From AC-50 sp035640455 (GTDB taxonomy: Bacteria > Actinomycetota > Thermoleophilia > Gaiellales > Gaiellaceae), in assembly GCA_035640455.1 (NCBI GenBank), contig DASQWB010000043.1:1-15526 (forward strand): a DNA stretch of 15,526 nucleotides, in the 5' to 3' direction. Below, piece by piece: positions 1 through 6,517 of this stretch. Each line of letters opens with the position of its first letter. Positions within the stretch are counted from its first letter, which is position 1. Made by a program: the position numbers and the translations under genes. The notes beneath the pieces were generated by a model, which saw only the letters and a program-made list of their open reading frames with translations, had not been told where the DNA came from and ran no database searches.

Positions 1-174
1 GTGGTAGAGCCCGTAGAGGATGTTCATGAGCGTCGACTTGCCGGCCCCGTTCTCGCCGAGGAGCGCGTGCACCTCGCGCCGGCGCAGGTCGAAGTCGACG
101 TGGTCGTTGGCGAGGACGCCGGGGAACCGCTTCGTGATCCCTCTGAGCTCGAGGGCGGGAGGCGCTTCGGCCAT
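1..174 (-). CDS. ABC transporter ATP-binding protein, N-terminal fragment (nucleoside/simple-sugar import type)
   Basis: This is the first 58 codons of an ATPase gene that continues past the left edge. Translation begins MAEAPPALELRGITKRFPGV and contains a perfect Walker A motif, GENGAGKST, at residues 40-48. The opening pattern (LxLRGITKRFPGVLANDHVDF) is typical of the double-ATPase subunits of the sugar/nucleoside importers (RbsA, YufO/NupO group). The substrate-binding protein gene lies directly upstream on the same strand, and BMP proteins are usually paired with such ATPases, so this is probably the energising subunit of the same nucleoside importer. Permease genes would be expected beyond the left edge. 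The ATG at 174 is the natural start. Its only Shine-Dalgarno-like sequence (AGGA, 10 nt upstream) sits at the edge of a strong hairpin. The substrate is inferred from context, not from this fragment. Confidence 0.88.
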   Translation of the reverse strand, partial: MAEAPPALELRGITKRFPGVLANDHVDFDLRRREVHALLGENGAGKSTLMNILYGLYH

Positions 175-185
175 CGACTGCGAAT

Positions 186-216
186 CCTAGGGGGCGAGCG
201 CGGCTCGCCCCCTAGG
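186..216 (-). terminator. Perfect 14-bp hairpin between binding-protein and ATPase genes
   Basis: Arms CCTAGGGGGCGAGC (186-199) and GCTCGCCCCCTAGG (203-216) are perfectly complementary around a 3-nt loop. On the transcribed (minus) strand no U-tract follows, so this is not a textbook intrinsic terminator. It lies 17 nt after the stop codon of the binding-protein gene and 11 nt before the ATPase ATG. Hairpins in this position often end or protect part of the message so that the binding protein is made in excess over the ATPase. The last bases of the stem are part of the AGGA preceding the ATPase start, so the stem may also limit its translation. Confidence 0.7.
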
Positions 217-233
217 AACCCACGTTTTTGCCG

Positions 234-1298
234 CTACTGCGACGGCGGCTTGATCTTGCCGCTCGCGATCTGCTTCTTGATCACGGCGACCTTCTTCGTG
301 ATGAACGTCCGGTCGGCCTTCGACAGCTTCGAGCTGAGCTTGCCATAGCCGACGCCGTTGTTCTTCACGCTGTAGACCTTGTCGAAGCCGCCCTTGAACC
401 CGGAGGGGCTCTTCTTGTAGGCGGCGATCGCCTGGTAGACGGAGAGGGCGACGTTCTTCGTCGCGCTCGTCAGGATGTGCTTGCCGAGGAAGCCCTGGTC
501 GGCATCCACGCCGATGCCCCAGGCGCCCCGCTCCTTCGCGGCGTGGAGCCCGCCGAGCCCACAGGCGCCGGCGGCTTCGAACGCGACGCCCGAGCCGCGG
601 TCGATCTGGTTCAGCGTCGTCTCCTTGCACTTCGCCTGGTCGGCGAAGGTCGGGTCGTTCGCGTAGTTGATCAGGACGGTCACCTTGCGGTTGGCCTTCT
701 TCGCTCCCGCCCTATAACCGGCCAGGAAGCGCGTGATCGCCGGCACCTTGTTGGCGCCGACGCCGCTCACGACCTGCTTGCCCTTGTACGGGTGACGCTT
801 GATCACGAGGCCCGCGATGTAGCCGACGAGGTAACCCGCCTCCTGCTCCTTGAACTGGATCCCGCGCACGTTCTGCGGCTTCGACTGGAGCGTCGACCAC
901 TGGACGTCGACGCCGGCGAACTTCGTGCTCGAGAACGCCGGCGCCACGGCGTCGATCGGCCCGAACGCGAAGAGGACTCCGACCGGGATCACGAGCCCGT
1001 AGCCCTGCTGAGCCGCGGCCCTCAGGTTGGGGGTGCGGTCGTTCGCCGTCTGCGTGATGTACACGCGGGTCTGCACCTTGAGCTTCTTCTTGGCCCGCTG
1101 GAGACCCACGTACGAGAGGTGGTTGAAGCCGCGGTCGTTGAGCCCGCCGATGTCCGTCACGAGCGCGACCTTGACCGTCGCCTGCTTGGCAGCCGGTCCT
1201 CCCGCGCGCCCTGTGCGTGCCGCTGCGCCCGCAGCCAGTACCAATGCCGTGATCGCCAGCAGAGCGGCGAGTCGCAGCAGGAATCGCTTTCCGGTCAC
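234..1298 (-). CDS. BMP/PnrA-family ABC transporter substrate-binding protein
   Basis: A 354-aa exported periplasmic-binding-type protein, probably the nucleoside receptor of an ABC importer. Residues 1-29 form a signal peptide (basic KRFLLRL, then a hydrophobic Ala/Leu core). The mature domain opens with VKVALVTDIGGLNDRGFN (residues 42-59), the family's version of the (S/L)NDxSFN motif, and carries GIGVDADQG at 261-269, matching the family's GVDxDQ ligand-site motif. Start is GTG at 1298, preceded four bases away by a strong AAGGAGG; an ATG two bases earlier is followed at once by TGA and cannot be the start. Most BMP proteins are lipoproteins, but no lipobox cysteine is visible, so it may be released or held by its signal anchor. 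It is 83 bases downstream of ftsK and upstream of the ATPase gene. The family is clear; nucleosides rather than another ligand is inferred from the family and from the nearby nucleoside hydrolase and ribokinase. Confidence 0.92.
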   Translation of the reverse strand: MTGKRFLLRLAALLAITALVLAAGAAARTGRAGGPAAKQATVKVALVTDIGGLNDRGFNHLSYVGLQRAKKKLKVQTRVYITQTANDRTPNLRAAAQQGYGLVIPVGVLFAFGPIDAVAPAFSSTKFAGVDVQWSTLQSKPQNVRGIQFKEQEAGYLVGYIAGLVIKRHPYKGKQVVSGVGANKVPAITRFLAGYRAGAKKANRKVTVLINYANDPTFADQAKCKETTLNQIDRGSGVAFEAAGACGLGGLHAAKERGAWGIGVDADQGFLGKHILTSATKNVALSVYQAIAAYKKSPSGFKGGFDKVYSVKNNGVGYGKLSSKLSKADRTFITKKVAVIKKQIASGKIKPPSQ

Positions 1299-1302
1299 AT
1301 GC

Positions 1303-1309
1303 CCTCCTT
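1303..1309 (-). promoter_or_regulatory. Strong ribosome binding site of the BMP gene
   Basis: AAGGAGG on the minus strand, four bases before GTG 1298. It is the best ribosome site in the window, most other genes having weak or no such sequence. It fixes the GTG start and fits a highly translated binding protein. Confidence 0.75.
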
Positions 1310-1343
1310 GAGTATTCGACGCCTGTCGGCGTAAACCGAGACG

Positions 1344-1372
1344 ATGCTAACGCGATCCGGTTGGCGAATCGA
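1344..1372 (-). promoter_or_regulatory. Possible promoter of the BMP-ABC operon
   Basis: In the 83-base gap after ftsK, a TAGCAT (-10, 1349-1344) lies 17 bases after TCGATT (weak -35, 1372-1367). Initiation would fall near 1337, about 40 bases before the GTG start. A 5-bp inverted repeat (ACGCC/GGCGT) lies between the putative start point and the ribosome site. The -35 matches the consensus at only three positions, so this is a weak prediction. Confidence 0.28.
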
Positions 1373-1381
1373 GTGCCGGCT

Positions 1382-3550
1382 TTACGTTGCCGTAATGCGC
1401 ACGCGGTCGAGCTCGGCCTCGCCGACGAGCACGCGGCGGGGCTTCGAACCCTCGTACCCCGAGATGATCCCGCGCCGCTCGAGCATGTCGATCAGCCGGC
1501 CGGCGCGCGTGTAGCCGACCCGCAGCCGCCGCTGGATGAGGGAGACGGACGCCGTCTGCGTCTGGACGACGATCTCGATCGCCTTGTCGAGGAGCGGGTC
1601 CTCGTCGGGGTCGAAGTCGCCGTCGGCCTCGACGTCTGCGTCCTCGGCGAAGGCCTCCGGGAGCTCGAGCAGGCTCTCGTCGAGCTCTTGCTCGCGCTGC
1701 CCCTTGCACTGCTCGACGACGAGCGCGATCTCCTCCTCGGTGACGTATGCCCCCTGCACCCGCTGGAGGCGTGACGTCCCGAGCGGCTTGAAGAGCATGT
1801 CGCCCTGGCCGAGCAGGCTCTCCGCGCCTGCCTGGTCGAGGATGACGCGCGAGTCGGTCTGGCTCGAGACGGCGAAAGCGATCCGCGACGGCACGTTCGC
1901 TTTGATCATCCCGGTGATCACGTCGACCGAGGGCCGCTGCGTCGCGAGGACGAGGTGGATGCCGACCGCGCGCGACTTCTGCGCGAGCCGGATGACCGCG
2001 TCCTCGACCTCCTGCGGCGAGATCATCATCAGGTCGGCGAGCTCGTCGATTACGACGAGGAGGTACGGGAGCGGATCCTCGCCGCGGGAGCGGAAGGCCC
2101 GGTTCGCCTCGGGCAGGCTGCGGGCGCGCACCGCCGAGAGCCGCTCGTAGCGGCGCTCCATCTCCCCCACGACGTTCGCCAGGACCGCGGCCGCGCCCTT
2201 CGGACTCGAGACGACGGGCGTCAGCAGGTGCGGGATCGCCTCGTAGAAGCCGAGTTCGATCCGCTTCGGGTCGATGAGGATCATGCGCACCTCGTCCGGC
2301 GTCGCCAGGAGCAGGATCGACGTGAGGATCGCGTTGATGCAGCCCGACTTGCCCGAGCCCGTCGTGCCGGCGATCAGCACGTGCGGCATGCGCGCGAGGT
2401 CGGTCCAGACGGCGCTGCCCGAGATGTCCTTGCCGAGCCAGACCGAGAGCGGGCTCGCCGTCTGCGGCAGGTCGTCGAAGATGTCGCCGAGCGTGACGAT
2501 GTTCGGGCTCAGGTTCGGGAGCTCGACGCCGACGGCCTGCTTGCCCGGGATCGGCGCGAGGATGCGGATCTCGGTCGTCGCGAGCGCGTACGAGAGGTCG
2601 TCCTTCAGCGCCGCGACCTTCGAGACCTTCGTGCCGGGCGCGAGCTGGAGCTCGTAGCGCGTCACGCGCGGGCCGGCGATCTGGCCGACGATCGTTGCCT
2701 CGACGCCGAAGTGCGCGAGCGTTTGGACGAGCGCCTCCGCGACGCGGGCGCCGGCCTGCGCGGAGGCGGGCGTGGCCTCGGGCGAGCGGCGGAGGAGCTC
2801 GCGGTCGGGGAGGCGGTACTCCTCCCGCATCCCGGCCCGGACGTCGAAGAGGCTCGGCTCCTCTTCGGGCTCGGGCTCCTCGACGAGGAGCGGCGGCGGC
2901 TCGACGGTCTCGCCGACGACGTCGGGGAAGTCGTGGACGGCGTCGACGGGCGGCGTGTGGATCCGCGTCGGAGGCGGCGCGGGGGGCGGTAGGACCGCCG
3001 GAGGAGCGGGCCGGCGCGCGCGCACGTTCCGGACGGCCCGTCCCGAGCGGCGGAGGAGCGCGCCGGCTGAGGCGCCGCTGAGCAGCAGCGCGCCGACCGT
3101 GAGCGCGGTCGCGCCGAGGATCGTCGAGCCGGTGCCGCCGAGGAGCGTGCCGAACACGCTTTCGAGCGCGCGGCCCGCGAGGCCACTGTGCGCGCGGCCG
3201 AGCGCGAGCTCGAGACCGAGCGCGAGGACGAGGAGCCCGGTGCGGAAGGGGCGCAGGTCGACGAGCGCGCTCCGCCCGACCATGAGCCCGCCGAGCGCGA
3301 GGAAGGCCAGCGGGACCGCGTAGGCGGCGGCGCCGGTCGCGCCGCGCACGCCGTCGGCGAGCGCTCCCCCGACGACGCCTCCGCTCCAGCCCGCGTAGAT
3401 GATCGAGCCGAGGAAGAGCCCGAAGGCGACGAGGAGGAGCCCGACAAGCTCGGGGTGCTGCTGACCGCGTGGTCCGCGCGAGCGCTTCTTCTTCTTGACG
3501 CGCGCCGGGGTCCGCGGCTTGAGCGTGCGCTTCTTGCGGCGCCGAGCCAT
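1382..3550 (-). CDS. ftsK: DNA translocase FtsK/SpoIIIE
   Basis: A 722-aa membrane-anchored ATPase that pumps chromosomal DNA through the division septum. A basic N-terminus (MARRRKKRTLK) is followed by about four hydrophobic segments (residues ~34-54, 73-91, 103-117 and 133-162), then a proline-rich and acidic linker (~180-235). The motor follows: an alpha domain, Walker A AGTTGSGKSG (394-403), IDPKR (426-430), Walker B LLVVIDELAD (497-506) and the conserved ATQRPSVDVITGMIKAN stretch. The C-terminal gamma winged helix (~652-707, with VGYTRAGRLIDMLERRGI and GSKPR) is the part that reads polar guide sequences. The ATG at 3550 is preferred over a possible one at 3634, because the extra 28 residues are unlike the family and lie in the divergent intergenic region. 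No clear ribosome site precedes it. ftsK downstream of RNase J is a conserved actinobacterial arrangement, interrupted here by the opposite-strand cassette and the ribose-salvage genes. Confidence 0.96.
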   Translation of the reverse strand: MARRRKKRTLKPRTPARVKKKKRSRGPRGQQHPELVGLLLVAFGLFLGSIIYAGWSGGVVGGALADGVRGATGAAAYAVPLAFLALGGLMVGRSALVDLRPFRTGLLVLALGLELALGRAHSGLAGRALESVFGTLLGGTGSTILGATALTVGALLLSGASAGALLRRSGRAVRNVRARRPAPPAVLPPPAPPPTRIHTPPVDAVHDFPDVVGETVEPPPLLVEEPEPEEEPSLFDVRAGMREEYRLPDRELLRRSPEATPASAQAGARVAEALVQTLAHFGVEATIVGQIAGPRVTRYELQLAPGTKVSKVAALKDDLSYALATTEIRILAPIPGKQAVGVELPNLSPNIVTLGDIFDDLPQTASPLSVWLGKDISGSAVWTDLARMPHVLIAGTTGSGKSGCINAILTSILLLATPDEVRMILIDPKRIELGFYEAIPHLLTPVVSSPKGAAAVLANVVGEMERRYERLSAVRARSLPEANRAFRSRGEDPLPYLLVVIDELADLMMISPQEVEDAVIRLAQKSRAVGIHLVLATQRPSVDVITGMIKANVPSRIAFAVSSQTDSRVILDQAGAESLLGQGDMLFKPLGTSRLQRVQGAYVTEEEIALVVEQCKGQREQELDESLLELPEAFAEDADVEADGDFDPDEDPLLDKAIEIVVQTQTASVSLIQRRLRVGYTRAGRLIDMLERRGIISGYEGSKPRRVLVGEAELDRVRITAT

Positions 3551-3632
3551 GTGTAGCGTCTTCGTGCCGCTTTCGTGTCTTCCTGCGTTTTTCGGGCCTC
3601 GGGGAGGAAGGGAGAGCAGCAGAATCGGACGC

Positions 3633-4127
3633 ATGGTGCCGCCGGACGATCTCGCCGCGGTCGAAGAGGCGATCTACGACCAGTCGTTCCGAACGCTGGA
3701 CGAACAGGCGCGCATTCTCGAAGGCCTTCGATCGCGTGCCGGGACACTCGCCAGCGTCGCGACCCTCACGACAGGCTTCGTCGGCGGGCTGGCGTCGATG
3801 TTGCGCGGGACGCAGCACTCGAGTCACGGCACCCTCAGGTGGATTGCAGTAGCGCTGTACTTGTTGGTGATCGTGCTGTCGCTCTTGATTGCTTCGCCGT
3901 CGCACCGATGGGCCTTCGGTCACCATCCCGAGCGGCTTCTCGCGGTCTACACCGACCCTCGACATTCGAGGACGCTCGCAGAGTTTCGGTGCACGATCGC
4001 CTCCTACAACGGCAGGAACTGCGAACGGAATGGCCGTCAACTGGCGCGCTTGTCTGCCTCGTTCGCCGTTGCTAGCGTCGTTTTCGTAGTGGAACTGATC
4101 CTCTGGCTCTGGGAGCTTGCGAAATGA
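3633..4127 (+). CDS. Small predicted membrane protein, function unknown (SLATT-like layout)
   Basis: A 164-aa protein. A charged helical N-terminus (residues ~7-34, including LDEQARILEGLRSRAG) leads into hydrophobic segments at ~36-54, ~70-88 and a C-terminal one at ~141-161 ending near ELILWLWEL. Between them is a soluble stretch with SHRWAFG and a Cys/Asn-containing helix. I do not recognise a named family with certainty. The layout (amphipathic helix, paired membrane segments, helix, final membrane segment) resembles the broad SLATT-type small membrane proteins sometimes linked to conflict systems, but that is only a resemblance. By hand count about 38 of 164 codons end in A or T, noticeably more than in the neighbours, which suggests later acquisition or relaxed selection. 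It is transcribed against its neighbours, divergent from ftsK and convergent with the nucleoside hydrolase. The ATG at 3633 was chosen because upstream in-frame codons overlap the start of ftsK; the purine run GGAGGAAGGGAG (3602-3613) is too far away for a normal ribosome site. Confidence 0.7.
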   Translation: MVPPDDLAAVEEAIYDQSFRTLDEQARILEGLRSRAGTLASVATLTTGFVGGLASMLRGTQHSSHGTLRWIAVALYLLVIVLSLLIASPSHRWAFGHHPERLLAVYTDPRHSRTLAEFRCTIASYNGRNCERNGRQLARLSASFAVASVVFVVELILWLWELAK

Positions 4128-4237
4128 AATGGCCAATCCGAATCCGTAAGCGGCCAAAGCCGTCGTGGCCCGAGCCGCCGCCACCCTCGGCGCCGGACAC
4201 GAGCGTCAGCGAGCTCGGCGGGCCGCCTAAGCGGTAG
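4124..4237 (+). CDS. 37-aa basic, proline-rich peptide, translationally coupled to the membrane protein
   Basis: This short frame starts at an ATG that overlaps the stop of the preceding gene (ATGA, 4124-4127) and ends at TAG 4235-4237, six bases before the convergent nucleoside hydrolase stop. The peptide starts MKWPIRIRKRPKPSW, very basic, followed by a run of prolines (PEPPPPSAPD) and a polar tail ending GGPPKR. It has no membrane segment and no recognisable domain. The four-base overlap is the usual sign of translational coupling, so if real it would be made together with the membrane protein and could bind it, the membrane surface or nucleic acid. At this length chance is a real possibility; the overlap, the composition and the clean fit into the space are the arguments for it. 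Confidence 0.45.
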   Translation: MKWPIRIRKRPKPSWPEPPPPSAPDTSVSELGGPPKR

Positions 4238-4243
4238 CTTCAC

Positions 4244-5158
4244 TCAGCCGAGCGAGCCGATCCGCTCCACGAGGAGCTCGAGGAACGTGTCGGCGTCGAT
4301 GTCGACGGCGACGCGCGCGTTCGGCTCGCGGCCGGTGCGGCGCCACACGTCGACGACGGTTCGCCCCCGGCAGAGCTCCGAGGCGCACTCGATCTCGACG
4401 TTCAGCTCGCGGGTCTCGAGGAGGTCGGGCCGGAACGCGTACGCGAGGGCGACGGCGTCGTGGATCGGCGAGCCGTCGAAGCCGTACACCTCGCGGTGGA
4501 AGCGGTCGTAGAAGTCGAGGAGCTCGGCCACCGCGCGCCCCACGCGGCCCGCCGCCCGTAGCCGCTCCTTCCGCTGGGCCTTCACGAGCGCCTTGTGCGT
4601 GACGTCGAGCCCCACCATCGTCACGTCGAGCCCGCTCGTGAAGACGCGCCTCGCCGCTTCGGGGTCGGCCCAGACGTTGAACTCGGCCGCCGGCGTCACG
4701 TTGCCCTCGGCGATCGCGCCACCCATGAGCACGATCCGCTCCGGCCGCGCCTCCGGATGGCGGGTGAGGAGGAGCGCGACGTTCGTCAGCGGCCCGGTCG
4801 CGACGAGCGTCGCGCCGCCGAAGTGCTCGGCGAGGAAGTCCACGGCATGCCGCTCCAGCGGCCGCGCCGTCGGCACCGGCAGCTCGGTGCCGTCGAGGCC
4901 GGTCTCGCCGTGGACGTAGGCGGCGACGAACGGCTCCCGCACGAGCGGCCGGCCGGCGCCGGCGGCGACCGGAACGTCCTCGCGGCCGGCCAGTGCAAGC
5001 ACGCGGAGCGCGTTCGCCGTCGTCTTCTCGACCGTCTGGTTGCCGGCGACGGCGGTGACGCCGAGCAACTCGATCTCCGGGCTCGCGAGCGCCAGCAGGA
5101 GCGCGAGCGCGTCGTCGTGGCCCGGGTCGCAGTCGAGGAGGATCGGGAGCGCCGTCAC
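4244..5158 (-). CDS. Inosine-uridine preferring nucleoside hydrolase
   Basis: A 304-aa enzyme that hydrolyses the N-glycosidic bond of ribonucleosides, giving free base and ribose. The family signature DCDPGHDDA (residues 9-17) supplies the calcium-binding aspartates. VTAVAGNQT, VATGPLTNVA, LMGGAI, AEFNVWADPEAA and the late HDAV motif (His about 233), which contributes to the active site, are all present in order, and length is normal. Nothing appears broken. Start is GTG at 5158, overlapping the ribokinase stop by four bases (GTGA), so the two are probably translated in coupled fashion. The product ribose is the substrate of the preceding gene's enzyme, which makes a two-step salvage module. 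Which nucleosides it prefers cannot be read from the sequence. Confidence 0.93.
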   Translation of the reverse strand: MTALPILLDCDPGHDDALALLLALASPEIELLGVTAVAGNQTVEKTTANALRVLALAGREDVPVAAGAGRPLVREPFVAAYVHGETGLDGTELPVPTARPLERHAVDFLAEHFGGATLVATGPLTNVALLLTRHPEARPERIVLMGGAIAEGNVTPAAEFNVWADPEAARRVFTSGLDVTMVGLDVTHKALVKAQRKERLRAAGRVGRAVAELLDFYDRFHREVYGFDGSPIHDAVALAYAFRPDLLETRELNVEIECASELCRGRTVVDVWRRTGREPNARVAVDIDADTFLELLVERIGSLG

Positions 5159-5970
5159 GCCGCGAGTATCTCGTCAACCTGGGCGGCGGTCGGAAGCGAG
5201 GTTTGTGCACCAGTGCGCGAAGCCGCGAGGGCGCCCGCCGCACAGGCACGCCGGAGCGACTCCTCCCAGGTCCGGCCCTCCAGGTACGAGACGACGAGGC
5301 ACGCCGTGAAGGCATCGCCCGCGCCCGTCCCGTCCACGACTTCGACAGGTGGCGGCGCGGCACGCGCCACCTCCTCGCCGTCCTCCAGCAGCACCGCGCC
5401 CTCGGCGCCGAGCGTCAGGGCCGTGAGCCGGGGCTGTACCGGCAGCACGTCGAGCTCGTAGCGGTTCACGACCACGAGATCGCACCGCTCGGCGAGCGAC
5501 GGCAGGATCGGCTTCGCCGGCGCCGCGTTCAGGCAGAAGAAGTCGGCCTCGGCCGCCGCCGCCTCGACGGTCTCGACCGGGATCTCGAGCTGACAGAGCA
5601 CGACACCCGAGGCTCCGCTCGGGCGGAGGTCGCCGTTCGCGCCGGGGACGACGACGATCTGGTTCTCGCCGCCTGCCTCGACGAGGATGAGCGCGATCCC
5701 GGTTGCGCCGTGGACCTCCACATCGAGCTCCACCCCGGCCTCGCGCAGACCGGCGAGCGCCTCCTCCGCGAACGGATCGTCGCCGACGGCCCCGCGCATC
5801 CTCACGCGCGCGCCGAGCCGCGCCGCCGCGACCGCCTGGTTCGCGCCCTTGCCGCCCGGAACCCGCTCGAACGTCGCGCCGCTGACCGTCTCGCCCGCCC
5901 GCGGGAGACGCTCCACTCGCGCCACCAGGTCGAGGTTGATCGACCCGACGACCCGTAAGTCAGGCTGCAA
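5155..5970 (-). CDS. rbsK: Ribokinase (PfkB family)
   Basis: A 271-aa sugar kinase that phosphorylates ribose to ribose 5-phosphate. Visible motifs are VGSINLDLVARVERLPRAGE (8-27), GGKGANQA (39-46), NRYE (169-172, the NxxE magnesium motif) and DGTGAGDAF (213-221, anion hole and catalytic Asp), with a C-terminal RTGAQTSLPT. It is somewhat shorter than usual (about 300), mainly around the segment after NRYE. No ATG or GTG fits near the family's N-terminus. The best start is TTG at 5970, inside the last 11 bases of the upstream gene, with GAAGAG about ten bases before it. Its stop overlaps the nucleoside hydrolase start. Another PfkB sugar kinase is possible, but the motifs and the neighbour favour ribokinase. 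Confidence 0.88.
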   Translation of the reverse strand: MQPDLRVVGSINLDLVARVERLPRAGETVSGATFERVPGGKGANQAVAAARLGARVRMRGAVGDDPFAEEALAGLREAGVELDVEVHGATGIALILVEAGGENQIVVVPGANGDLRPSGASGVVLCQLEIPVETVEAAAAEADFFCLNAAPAKPILPSLAERCDLVVVNRYELDVLPVQPRLTALTLGAEGAVLLEDGEEVARAAPPPVEVVDGTGAGDAFTACLVVSYLEGRTWEESLRRACAAGALAASRTGAQTSLPTAAQVDEILAA

Positions 5971-6517
5971 TAGCTCGGAGCTCTTCGGCGGCGCGCTCGA
6001 CGAGGTTCTCGCGTAGGTCGAAGAGACCGGCCCAGAGCGACGACCGGTCGGGCGGCACTCCCACGCGCGCCGCGGCCGCGAGCCCCTCGAGCGCGCGCAC
6101 GAGCACGGCCAGCTCGAGGTAGGCCTGCGCCACGCGCACCGGCGAGACCCGCACCCCCGCGCGCCTGAGCACCGGCTCCCACTCCAGGAGCTCGGCGGCG
6201 CCGGGCCCGCCGTACCACGAGCGGCCCTCGGCCCGCTCGGGCTCGAGCTCGAGGAGGTAGCGGTCGAGCGGTGCCTCGAGACCGGCAAGGGCGGTCTCCG
6301 CCCGATCGGCCGCGTGCCGAAGAGCTGCCTGGCGCCTGCCCGCGGTGCACGGCTGCGCGTCGCCGCGCGCCCAGCGCTCGAGCAGCCGGCAGAACGCGAG
6401 CGCGGCCGCCTCGCACGCTCCGAGCTGTGCGATGAGCCGCATTCCCGTCGCGTCCTCGGCGGCGTGGTCGGCGAGCACATCGGCCCAGCCCGGCTCCTGC
6501 GCGCGAAGAGTGGTCAT
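5960..6517 (-). CDS. Conserved-position hypothetical protein, 185 aa, all-helical
   Basis: I do not recognise this protein. It is rich in Ala, Leu, Glu and Arg, has no signal peptide or membrane segment and looks wholly helical. Points that stand out are a Cys-containing helix (CEAAALAFCRLLERWARGD), a central WYGGPGAAELLEWEPVL patch with tryptophans and glycines, and a C-terminal SSLWAGLFDLRENLVERAAE segment. The ATG at 6517 overlaps the RNase J stop (ATGA), with GGAGG just upstream inside the RNase J gene, so translation is probably coupled. The ribokinase start lies inside its 3' end. Its position suggests a role with RNase J or in ribose/nucleotide turnover, but that is inference only. Confidence 0.8.
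   Translation of the reverse strand: MTTLRAQEPGWADVLADHAAEDATGMRLIAQLGACEAAALAFCRLLERWARGDAQPCTAGRRQAALRHAADRAETALAGLEAPLDRYLLELEPERAEGRSWYGGPGAAELLEWEPVLRRAGVRVSPVRVAQAYLELAVLVRALEGLAAAARVGVPPDRSSLWAGLFDLRENLVERAAEELRAIAA

Noticed and set aside
1347..4184. A 945-codon minus-strand frame spanning ftsK and the membrane-protein cassette
   Set aside because: Arg/Ala/Pro-rich shadow in a different frame of ftsK; it crosses intergenic regions and has no recognisable domain.
4213..4253. A 7-bp inverted repeat (GCTCGGC/GCCGAGC) across the convergent stop codons
   Set aside because: The loop is 27 bases, the repeat is short for this base composition, and both arms are coding; not convincing as a bidirectional terminator.
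5204..5219. TGTGCACCAGTGCGCG, a third match to the palindrome, inside the ribokinase gene
   Set aside because: It lies within codons for the conserved RTGAQTS segment and is not symmetric, so it is not annotated as a site; it is mentioned only with the palindrome finding.
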